In this document: positions 24,968-33,695 of the stretch, piece by piece
Layout: the number at the start of each line of letters is the position of its first letter
How positions within the stretch are numbered: position 1 is the stretch's first letter
Origin: Westiellopsis prolifica IICB1
Lineage (GTDB): Bacteria > Cyanobacteriota > Cyanobacteriia > Cyanobacteriales > Nostocaceae
NCBI RefSeq assembly: GCF_004323185.1
Contig: NZ_NAPS01000002.1
Location: 264,154-318,328 of the forward strand
DNA: 54,175 nucleotides
Reading direction: 5' to 3'
Notes under the pieces: model-generated
What the model was told of the DNA's origin: nothing
The model's input: the letters and a program-made list of their open reading frames with translations, nothing else
Databases searched by the model: none
Position numbers and translations under genes: made by a program

Positions 24968-27667
24968 CTACACCGTACCCTTGCGAATCATTCCCAAACC
25001 ATATACATAAATGTCTGCAAATTTATAGCGTTGCTCCTTTTCACGCCATTCAGCAAGACCAATTTCGCTCAGAAAATCCGCAAAATCGTCAAATTGTAAT
25101 ATATCCTGTGCTGATCTATGCCATATATTTTGCAATTCTTCTCTTGACAAAAGAGCTGAGACATCCTTCAGAGAGTCAAAGAATTGACTCAAATGAGGAT
25201 ATTCCTCTTTAATCGCATCACAGCGTTCTTCTGATGCTTTCTTCAATCCAATTTCCAAAGATGTTGCTCGAAGTAAACGGTCTGTAGGCGATTTAATTGA
25301 GGATTGTCCTTTGTAGCTTAACTCTTGTTCTTTTGCTCCTTTAAGCAATATGCTCAAACTTCGAGGAAACGTAGTACCACTTGAGTCAGTTAAGCGTTCA
25401 TAGACCCATCGAGATACATACTTAGCTTTATTACCACTTCTTCGACGACTTCCCCAAAGTAATTCTAAGGCTCGATCAATAGCTTCTTCATTGGCTTGAT
25501 CAATACTTTCAATAGGAGAAAATCGATCAACCAAGTTTTTAAATTTTTCTGATTGAATTGCTTGTCGTAGTGCTAATCGCAGAAAGTCAATTCTAGTCCA
25601 TTGTAAGAGAATATCACGTCCATTAAAATGACTTTTATTATCAAAACTGAGGCGATTCCAAATATCTTCTCTTAAAAATATTTTAAATTTAATTGCTGTC
25701 AATCGACGCGCATCACAAGACTGCAAAAATTGGAATAAACCTGTTAAGGCTTTTTGTCTAACCTCTCCTTGTTCAGGGAAATCTTCATCTAAATCATCAT
25801 AAAGGAACCAAAGCATTTGAGATTGATTTCTCGCTTTTTCATTAACAATATCTATTGCATCCTTAACTATAAGTTGTAAACGAGAATCAGTAGATAATTG
25901 TAGTAATGCTTGAGTGTGTTCATACTGCCATTTTTCAAGCAACAGATTATTTATTATTGGTTTTAAATCACTAAATTTTTGACCTTGTTTACCTTTAGGA
26001 AAACTAAAATATTTTCTTTGAAATGCTCTCAGAAGCAAATAAGCTCTCCAAAAAGCTTCCCATGAGCCTCCATTCTCTTGTAATTCGTGATTAATGACTC
26101 GAAATTCATCACGAGATGGCCGACTATCGTTAAATCTACCATGAGATGACAAACAAACTGTATTATCTAATCGGCTACGAGCCAAATGTTGAGCAACGTC
26201 ATAGTGTTTTAGTAGAAGCCAATAAAGAGCCGTTTTGCCTGTTCCTTTACGACCTCTAATTAGACAAGTAGTATCATCTAAAAACCTGTCAAAATCAGTA
26301 GTGCGTTGAAATAGTAGACTGAGAGGTTGCTTTTGATCAGCAGCATTTACTTCAGGAAATTGAAGGCTTTCAATAATATCCCAGCGACTATCTGTGCTAT
26401 TTAAAACAGTTTTTCGTTTTAGTTCATCCGTTTCTTCATCGATTAAATTAGCAATTCGAGTGTAATAATCTACTAATGCTGGTACAGGATAGTTATCCGC
26501 CAAAGCAATGGGCGAAAGATAAGGAACTACTAATGGCTCTGAGAGTTCAGATTGAGACTCTTCTAAATCTGGTTCACTACCATTAGTTTCATCTTCATTA
26601 CTTTCATCGTTTTCATCGGTTGTATGATTAATCTTTTCATACAAGCCCTTCCAAATCTTTCTGACTTTAGCCATCCCAGTTTCAGTAACATCTGGGACTG
26701 GAGTAAAAACAAAATTTATTGATATATTTTTTAAGAATTGAAGTGATTGTAGAAGTAAATCAATTCCTTGTCGATTTTGCTCATTAGGAAATAAAAATAC
26801 AATAACTTCATCAGCAGCTTGTAGTAATGAAAAAGCTCCCCATTGATTAATTCCTGTTCGTGAATCAACCAAAAGAATATCAGGTTTCAACTGTTCTTGA
26901 ATTTCACGACTAAAAATAGACCAAAGATTTTCACCACTATCAATAACAGTAGTAGCTCGTAGATCATCAACTTTAGAAATATAATCCAAGTTTAGAGAAC
27001 CAGCAGGAACAACAAATAATCTGCCTGTGGCGTTAGGTATTCTCACTTCGCCAAATATTTGAGCAATTGAAATACTAGGATTACTACCTTCCGGTAAGTA
27101 CGAACGTTCATAGAAATAGTCAACAATTCCATAGCTTGGTTGTGGATTTAAGTTGAATGCTGTACTCAAACCAGGTGCTTCTAAATCTAAATCAACAGCC
27201 ACAACTTTACGACCGCGCATCGCTAGAATCCAAGCAACATGAGTTAATGCAGTTGTTCGACCGACTCCTCCTTTAAAGGAATAAAATGTTACCGTTCTAG
27301 GTACATGCGGTTCACGCTGGTTAACTTGAGATTGATTTTGAGGATTTGCTGCGTGTAGAGCTAAATCTTGCCAAGTGTATACTGAAGCTCCATTAACAAC
27401 TTGTGGACGCGAAATATTTAGTGATTCTGCTTCTTGAATCGTATATAGAGAGAGAAAACCTGGCGATAAATGAGGAACTTGTGGTTGCAGTAAACTTAGC
27501 ACTTGCTCTTTGCGCTGAGGTATGGATAAACCAACAAAGCGATCGCTCACAATGCTCAAATTCAGCAAGCCGGACGTCGAAATATTCATTTCAAGCCACT
27601 CATGCGGATTTTTTATATATACTTCTGTAATTCGCTGCTTGAGTGATCCTTGCCAAGTTTGCTGCAT
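24968..27667 (-). CDS. KGGVGR-type double-ATPase protein (candidate conflict/defence effector or switch)
   Basis: About 899 residues with two P-loop modules. In numbering from the upstream ATG at 27673: residues 1-125 form a small N-terminal domain; 134-141 is KGGVGRTT, a variant of the MinD/ParA deviant Walker A, followed by VVAVDLDLEAPGLS and ILLVDSRTG; 345-380 is an acidic linker; 474-481 is a second Walker A, GRKGTGKT, with Walker B LWFLYDDLDED at 621-631; the C-terminal part is helical. The ATG at 27667 is preferred because AAGGAGG directly abuts the first ATG but is well spaced from the second. The HEPN-like gene lies just upstream. Not a chromosome-partition gene by size or layout. Function inferred, not known. 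Confidence 0.7.
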   Translation of the reverse strand: MQQTWQGSLKQRITEVYIKNPHEWLEMNISTSGLLNLSIVSDRFVGLSIPQRKEQVLSLLQPQVPHLSPGFLSLYTIQEAESLNISRPQVVNGASVYTWQDLALHAANPQNQSQVNQREPHVPRTVTFYSFKGGVGRTTALTHVAWILAMRGRKVVAVDLDLEAPGLSTAFNLNPQPSYGIVDYFYERSYLPEGSNPSISIAQIFGEVRIPNATGRLFVVPAGSLNLDYISKVDDLRATTVIDSGENLWSIFSREIQEQLKPDILLVDSRTGINQWGAFSLLQAADEVIVFLFPNEQNRQGIDLLLQSLQFLKNISINFVFTPVPDVTETGMAKVRKIWKGLYEKINHTTDENDESNEDETNGSEPDLEESQSELSEPLVVPYLSPIALADNYPVPALVDYYTRIANLIDEETDELKRKTVLNSTDSRWDIIESLQFPEVNAADQKQPLSLLFQRTTDFDRFLDDTTCLIRGRKGTGKTALYWLLLKHYDVAQHLARSRLDNTVCLSSHGRFNDSRPSRDEFRVINHELQENGGSWEAFWRAYLLLRAFQRKYFSFPKGKQGQKFSDLKPIINNLLLEKWQYEHTQALLQLSTDSRLQLIVKDAIDIVNEKARNQSQMLWFLYDDLDEDFPEQGEVRQKALTGLFQFLQSCDARRLTAIKFKIFLREDIWNRLSFDNKSHFNGRDILLQWTRIDFLRLALRQAIQSEKFKNLVDRFSPIESIDQANEEAIDRALELLWGSRRRSGNKAKYVSRWVYERLTDSSGTTFPRSLSILLKGAKEQELSYKGQSSIKSPTDRLLRATSLEIGLKKASEERCDAIKEEYPHLSQFFDSLKDVSALLSREELQNIWHRSAQDILQFDDFADFLSEIGLAEWREKEQRYKFADIYVYGLGMIRKGTV

Positions 27668-27678
27668 TTTCATCCTCC

Positions 27679-28110
27679 TTACAGTGAAGAGGCTTGCTTG
27701 TGTAACCAGTCTTTGAGGCGCTGATATTTATCTAACCACCTTTTGTAGCTTGCATCATCAGGCTCACTGCAACAATAGCGCATATCGATGAAATTTTGGT
27801 TAGGATTCTCAACCTCGTTTATCCATGTCATCACTTCCGGAAACTTCTCAACTCTAGATTTGAGGCGATTGTGTCGTTTCAGAGCCTCAATGTAGCTATG
27901 CCCTGGATTGGTGGTAGTATGTCCGGGATTATTAGAGTCTGTCTTCCATTCCCGATTTGCTTTCTTCGGTAAAGTGGCAAAAATCATTGACTTTAGGAGG
28001 CACTCAATAGTCACGCCACCAAAGTGCATAGCAGCTATTTTTCTTCCAGATTTATGTAATGCTTCAGTATCAATATGACGATCTAGAAAAGCTGCTTGGT
28101 AATCTTCCAT
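27679..28110 (-). CDS. Small HEPN-like protein upstream of the KGGVGR ATPase
   Basis: 143 residues from the ATG at 28110; the in-frame TTG two codons earlier is unlikely. The stretch IAAMHFGGVTIECLLKSMI resembles the AGYAxExxLKA helix of HEPN domains, and the C-terminal MRYCCSEPDDASYKRWLD matches the second conserved block (RY followed by an acidic helix) near 110-126. Some HEPN proteins are RNases that act in conflict systems; an R-x5-H string occurs at 23-29 but is not clearly in the catalytic position. The stop lies 5 bases before the ATPase start. Translation coupling with the ATPase is likely. Confidence 0.62.
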   Translation of the reverse strand: MEDYQAAFLDRHIDTEALHKSGRKIAAMHFGGVTIECLLKSMIFATLPKKANREWKTDSNNPGHTTTNPGHSYIEALKRHNRLKSRVEKFPEVMTWINEVENPNQNFIDMRYCCSEPDDASYKRWLDKYQRLKDWLHKQASSL

Positions 28111-28143
28111 ACTCAAATAAAAATGGGTTTGATTCTTATAGGT

Positions 28144-28245
28144 AAGTAATTAGGCAAAATTATTTATATATCTCGTTTGTCTCTTTGGTTTGGCAAATCA
28201 AGGATACAGAATAAAAAATGTCTAATTAATTTTGCATAAGTACTT
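28144..28245. repeat. Imperfect 19-base inverted repeat flanking about 64 bases
   Basis: The left arm AAGTAATTAGGCAAAATTA (28144-28162) and the reverse complement of the right arm, AAGTACTTATGCAAAATTA (28227-28245), match at 17 of 19 positions. It lies upstream of the HEPN/KGGVGR pair, so it is either a tiny MITE-like element or an extended regulatory site. No target duplication was found. Confidence 0.55.
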
Positions 28246-28341
28246 ATTATGAAATAAGAACCACAGCCATTTAGAATAAGAGTAAAAATTTTACATTGAC
28301 CCTAGATTATATTAATTTTATATAAAATCTAATACTTAACT

Positions 28342-28374
28342 AAAAACCCGGTTCCTGCTCGAAACCGGGTTTTT
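28342..28374 (-). terminator. Terminator of the atpB-epsilon operon
   Basis: A perfect 12-bp stem, AAAAACCCGGTT and AACCGGGTTTTT, with a 9-base loop, begins 3 bases after the epsilon gene's stop. The A/T ends give a U-run in either direction, so it can serve both strands. Confidence 0.88.
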
Positions 28375-28376
28375 AA

Positions 28377-28790
28377 TTATACCATGCCACCAGCAGCTTG
28401 AAAACGAGCGCGGGCGCGTTTAAAGGCTTGATTGGCTTGGATTTGACCTTGGCGATCGCCTTCTTTCACTTGACCTAAACGGGCTTGTGCTTCGTTAAAA
28501 GCAGTACGAGCTTCTTCAAGGTCAATTTTGTCGCCACGTTCTGCACCATTGACCAAAATGGTCACTTCATCTTCTTCAACTTCAGCAAATCCACCTAGAA
28601 GAGCAATCGGTGTCCAGCCTTGATTTTTACTAGAACGTACTCGCATCACACCAGTATCCAAAGCTGTTAATAATGGTGCGTGTCCAGAGAGGATACCTAG
28701 CTGACCAGTAGTACTGGGCAAAATTACTTCTTCAGCAGGAGCATCCCAGATTGTTTTGTCTGGGGAAATTACACGAACGGTTAATGGCAT
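28377..28790 (-). CDS. atpC: ATP synthase F1 subunit epsilon
   Basis: A 137-residue subunit of the central stalk of the thylakoid/plasma membrane F1Fo ATP synthase. It begins [20 protein letters not shown] and has the beta-sandwich signature [24 protein letters not shown], then a helical hairpin ([20 protein letters not shown]) that can inhibit rotation. Length and order match the family. It follows the beta gene after a 115-base spacer filled with heptamer repeats. Called atpC or atpE in different cyanobacterial genomes. Confidence 0.95.
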   Translation of the reverse strand: MPLTVRVISPDKTIWDAPAEEVILPSTTGQLGILSGHAPLLTALDTGVMRVRSSKNQGWTPIALLGGFAEVEEDEVTILVNGAERGDKIDLEEARTAFNEAQARLGQVKEGDRQGQIQANQAFKRARARFQAAGGMV

Positions 28791-28794
28791 ATGT

Positions 28795-28905
28795 CAATGG
28801 TCAATAGTCAATAGTCAATGGTCAATAGTCAATGGTCAATGATCCATAGTCAATAGTTAATAGTATTGGACTATGGACTATTGACTCTGGACTATTGACT
28901 AGTTT
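28795..28905. repeat. STRR heptamers inside the ATP synthase operon
   Basis: Repeated TCAATAG/TCAATGG heptamers fill the space between the beta stop and the epsilon start. They are transcribed with the operon. The ribosome site of the epsilon gene must lie within this repeat. Confidence 0.82.
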
Positions 28906-30375
<1,470 letters not shown>

Positions 30376-30629
30376 CTATATTTCAGATCGGGTCGTAAGA
30401 GACTTAAATTTAAGCTATGTCATTTTCCAGAGTAGCACTGAACGACGCCATAATTTGGCATAAATTCATTATTAAGGTTGGGGTGATCAGTGAGTTAGCC
30501 AGGTTAGGATCACAGCAGGGGCATTTAGATTTGGTCAAGAGACTAAAAAGGGTGTAGGGATGTAGGAGGAATCCTATTTTCATGCAAGGCTAGTGAAATT
30601 TTTTGATTGGGACTGCGTCTCTAAATAAT

Positions 30630-31412
30630 TTATTGGCTGGGAACGTTGGGAACGTCGGTATTTGTCGCTTGAAAAAATTCCTTTTTCTCAAACCCAAAAG
30701 TATTAGCAACGAGTGAGTTAGGAAAACTCTGAACTTTTTGATTATATGCTTGCACTGCTTGGTTATAGCGCATCCGCTCGATCGCGAGGCGATTTTCAGT
30801 ACCTGTTAACTCGTACTGAAGGTTGGTAAATAATTGGCTTGATTGCAATTGGGGATGAGCAACTGCATAATCACGAAAACTGTCGATCGCTTGATTGATT
30901 TGTACTGTTGCAGCAGCTTTTTGATTAGGGGTAATTGCTTGTAAATAAGCCTGACGCGATCGCACCAACAAAGAGACTAACTCTTTTTCCTGTTTAGCAT
31001 AGGCTTTTGTCACGTTCACAAGGTTGGGAATCAGATCAGCACGTCGTTGCAGTTGATTTTCCACTTGCGCCCAAGCTGCATCAACTTTAGTGTTACTGCT
31101 TTGAAGAGAGTTGTAAGTCCAGCCACACCAAATAGTTAATGCTGCTACTATCCCAACACCAGCTAGCAATAGTCTTTGGCGTAGATACACTAGTCGCTTT
31201 TGTTGTTCTTGCTGCTGTTTATGCTTTGCTTGCACATCTTGGATAGCTTGCTGAATAAACTCGGCGGGAATATCAGCTTCCTTTCCTGCTGCTACCAATT
31301 CCGAAACCGAATAACTTTGGGTGTGATTGGCTCCGTAGCGCGAGGCTAACTCTAGCACCTCCGGGGCAATTTCTTCAGGAATTTTCTTCTGTGGATTATT
31401 CATAGTATTCAC
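30630..31412 (-). CDS. LemA family protein
   Basis: 260 residues. A cytoplasmic N-terminal segment (1-80) is followed by one membrane span near 82-102 (LLLAGVGIVAALTIWCGW) and the LemA helical domain: AWAQVENQLQRRADLIPNLV, RQAYLQA and a long coiled helix ending EKKEFFQAT. Family function is unclear, but LemA and TPM-domain genes are commonly paired. Its start overlaps the stop of the upstream TPM gene by 4 bases, so the two form an operon with translational coupling. The N-terminal extension with its EEIAPEVLELA motif is unusual among short LemA proteins. Confidence 0.85.
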   Translation of the reverse strand: MNTMNNPQKKIPEEIAPEVLELASRYGANHTQSYSVSELVAAGKEADIPAEFIQQAIQDVQAKHKQQQEQQKRLVYLRQRLLLAGVGIVAALTIWCGWTYNSLQSSNTKVDAAWAQVENQLQRRADLIPNLVNVTKAYAKQEKELVSLLVRSRQAYLQAITPNQKAAATVQINQAIDSFRDYAVAHPQLQSSQLFTNLQYELTGTENRLAIERMRYNQAVQAYNQKVQSFPNSLVANTFGFEKKEFFQATNTDVPNVPSQ

Positions 31413-32602
31413 CAGTTACTACCAGCACCACCACCACCGCTACTTCCACCACCAAAGTCACCACCACCCCCACCACTGGAATTACCACTACCAAAACTTA
31501 CGACAGAAGACGGAGGTAAACAAGGAATGATTTCCTCTTTTTCGTTGCGATAAGCACAATTGTGGCACTCATCGATAATTAGTCGTTCGCCATAATCATA
31601 TTCTGTAGCTGCTCTGACAGTAGTTTGAGTACGGGTGACGGTTAACTCTTGACAATTAGGACATTTCTGAAATCGAGATGAATCAGATTCTTGAGCGACA
31701 ATGTGTAAGCCATTACCAGTTAGCTTGTCGCTGCAATTGGCACATCTCCAACCTTCAAATTTGACACTACCAATTTCTTGTGCTGTTTTTTCTGGTTTAC
31801 TGAGATAAGAATCAATAGTAGTGTCGTCTACTTTTGCCATCGGTTGTTGGCAATCAGCACACAAAAACATGTAATGTCCCTTACTTCTGCGTGTACGTCC
31901 TTCTGGTGCAATCAAAACTTTACGAGGACGTGCCAAATAAGCAACTGTTCCTGTCAGCACTACAATCATTCCACCAGTAAAAAGTACTCCCCAAAGCAAA
32001 CCATCATCGGAATTTGCTTGTATATTCGGGGAAGTTTTCTGGTTGGGAATTACCTGATTTCCAGAGGATGGACGATCAGAGTTTAAAACGAGTACTAGGG
32101 CTTTTGTTCCCGCCAGTGTCCCCGCTTGAAAATCTCCTTTTTTAAATTGTGGGATGATTTGGGTATCGATGATATTGCCGACTTTCGCATCAGGCAAAAT
32201 TGCTTCTACACCATAACCAGTCTCAATTTCTACGCGGCGATCGCCTACTGAAATCAAAAACAAAACACCATTATCCTGTCCTTTCTTGCCAATTCCCCAA
32301 TTATTAAACAATTCAGTGGCAAATTTTTTCGGAGTACTTGCAGGTGCAGTTTCTGGCACTGTCACCACTGCCATTTCCGTGCCATTTTTTGCCTCTAATT
32401 CCGAAATCATCTGATTGATTTGGCTTTCTGTGCGATCGCTAAGAATTCCTGCCAGATCACTTACCCAACCACCATTTGTTTGACGAGGGTTAGGTACTTC
32501 TTGGACAGTCACAGCCAAGCTGGAAAGTGGAGAAACAAGTATACCCAAGGAAAATAAACTCACCCAGAAAATACGTTTTGGTTTCAGAAAATTTAATTTC
32601 AT
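31409..32602 (-). CDS. TPM-domain membrane protein
   Basis: 397 residues: signal peptide (about 1-30), TPM/YgcG domain about 40-180 (VSDLAGILSDRTESQINQMI, VETGYGVEAILPDAKVG), a membrane span near 202-224, a cytoplasmic part with four CxxC pairs (CADCQQ, CANCSD, CPNCQE, CHNCAY) that suggest zinc ribbons, and a Gly/Ser tail (SSGGGGGDFGGGSSGG). TPM domains are found in photosystem-II repair factors such as TLP18.3, and in this Gly-tailed form with LemA. The pairing with LemA is visible here. Zinc binding is inferred from the cysteines. Confidence 0.83.
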   Translation of the reverse strand: MKLNFLKPKRIFWVSLFSLGILVSPLSSLAVTVQEVPNPRQTNGGWVSDLAGILSDRTESQINQMISELEAKNGTEMAVVTVPETAPASTPKKFATELFNNWGIGKKGQDNGVLFLISVGDRRVEIETGYGVEAILPDAKVGNIIDTQIIPQFKKGDFQAGTLAGTKALVLVLNSDRPSSGNQVIPNQKTSPNIQANSDDGLLWGVLFTGGMIVVLTGTVAYLARPRKVLIAPEGRTRRSKGHYMFLCADCQQPMAKVDDTTIDSYLSKPEKTAQEIGSVKFEGWRCANCSDKLTGNGLHIVAQESDSSRFQKCPNCQELTVTRTQTTVRAATEYDYGERLIIDECHNCAYRNEKEEIIPCLPPSSVVSFGSGNSSGGGGGDFGGGSSGGGGAGSNW

Positions 32603-32923
32603 TGCTTTAGCCTCCAGTAGAACATTTTCTGGAGTTAAATTTGAGTAAAATCAGCTTCTGTTATGGTTTTGTTCTATGATTAATTCTTGATTAACAGAAC
32701 AATTATTAATATTTTACTAACTAATCAAATCATTTGTTTCACATACTTCTAGTTCTATTTTATGTCTCATCTGACTTTATAGATCATGCAAATCTTCAGC
32801 TATTAGTTGCAAAATATTAACAAGTGTGGGTAATTATTTCTTTTTTGGTATTTTTGTACTATAATGAGTTTTCAAAAGTTGAAATTTTAAATTCTAATAC
32901 TAATACTAATACTAATAATAGAT
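32603..32923. other. AT-rich divergent promoter region
   Basis: 321 bases between two divergent genes. A hexamer run AATACT (about four units, 32894-32918) ends 5 bases before the next ATG. Nothing else was recognised; both promoters should lie here. Confidence 0.5.
32894..32918. repeat. AATACT microsatellite directly upstream of a start codon
   Basis: Four tandem hexamers occupy the place of the ribosome site of the 32924 gene. Changes in copy number could change the spacing of the promoter or 5' leader. Confidence 0.8.
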
Positions 32924-33265
32924 ATGCTGAATCACAGCAAAAACTCTCCAGTTAATTCAGCTAATGTTCTTTACAGACATGGTGATGTTTTGATTAGACG
33001 TGTTGCGACTATACCTAATCTTGCCCAAAAGCATGTAGGTTCTATTCTTGCTCATGGTGAAGTCACAGGACACACTCATCGTATCCAGCCATCTAATGCT
33101 GTGCAGTTATGGGTAAATGGTAGTGAGCTTTTTCTGGAGGTGAAACAAACAGGTGCAACTTTGGTTCATGAAGAGCATCGAGCAATTGAAATACCACAGG
33201 GTTTTTACCGTGTTTGGAGACAACGTGAATACCACCCTGATGCTTACGTGGAAGTGGAGGATTAA
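32924..33265 (+). CDS. Hypothetical protein with HGDV...EVTGHTH...QREYHPD motifs
   Basis: 113 residues: VLYRHGDVLIRRVATIPN, ILAHGEVTGHTHRI, LVHEEHRAIEIPQGFYRVW and QREYHPDAYVEVED. I recall a family of small proteins with this HGDV/GEVTGHxH/HEEH/QREY order, often next to DUF6745 genes, but have no function for it. The histidines (GHTH, HEEH) suggest a metal-binding cupin-like fold; that is inference. No signal or membrane segment. The stop codon overlaps the next start (TAATG), so the two genes are co-translated. Confidence 0.68.
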   Translation: MLNHSKNSPVNSANVLYRHGDVLIRRVATIPNLAQKHVGSILAHGEVTGHTHRIQPSNAVQLWVNGSELFLEVKQTGATLVHEEHRAIEIPQGFYRVWRQREYHPDAYVEVED

Positions 33266-33657
33266 TGCTGAGTTTGATGTCGAAAGGGCGTGTGCCGAAG
33301 AAACCAGTAAAGCAGCGCCCATTTGAAACCCAGTCCATAACCGGACAAGATATCCTCAATACAGAAAATGTTGAGTTGCGTCGCCTGCTGCTTGAGCGTC
33401 TGGGATACGAAAAATTTTTACAGCAAGTGGGAGGGTTAATACGCGATCGCGATCAAGATGCAGGAGGAGAACGTCAACTCATCTACATTCCTTTCGATGA
33501 TGATGAAGCCCTGATGGTGTTGAAGGTGATTTGTCCCTCCACAAAGCACATTCACATCCTACGTGTTCCCCCCTATATGCAGACTTGTCATCAAGCAGCA
33601 GCCTGGATTGCTGGGTTTGATAACCCAGATGACTATCACCCTCTGATTGAAGCCTGA
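33265..33657 (+). CDS. C-terminal portion of a DUF6745-type protein, stand-alone
   Basis: 130 residues. The segment NVELRRLLLERLGYEKFLQQ, RDRDQDAGGERQLIYIP, ICPSTKHIHILRVPP and QTCHQAAAWIAGFDNPDDYH is the usual C-terminal end of DUF6745 proteins, which are normally several hundred residues with a repetitive N-terminal half. Here that half is missing, and the gene starts on an ATG overlapping the previous stop by one base. Either this is a natural minimal form coupled to the HGDV protein, or a deletion joined the two. A second ATG four codons in is also possible. No function assigned. Confidence 0.65.
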   Translation: MLSLMSKGRVPKKPVKQRPFETQSITGQDILNTENVELRRLLLERLGYEKFLQQVGGLIRDRDQDAGGERQLIYIPFDDDEALMVLKVICPSTKHIHILRVPPYMQTCHQAAAWIAGFDNPDDYHPLIEA

Positions 33658-33667
33658 CTATTAGAAT

Positions 33668-33695
33668 GTAGAGACGCCAGATCTCGCGTCTCTAC
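33668..33695. repeat. GAGACGCG palindrome between convergent genes
   Basis: GTAGAGACGC and GCGTCTCTAC arms, with small mismatches around an AGATCT centre. It ends on the base before the VWA gene's stop codon and so could also act as a terminator. Confidence 0.75.

Noticed and set aside
24968-27667. Considered a chromosome-partition ParA/MinD or a tyrosine kinase
   Set aside because: Two P-loop modules, the KGGVGR variant loop and the HEPN-like partner do not fit a ParB-linked partition gene or a Wzc-type kinase with a Tyr-rich tail.
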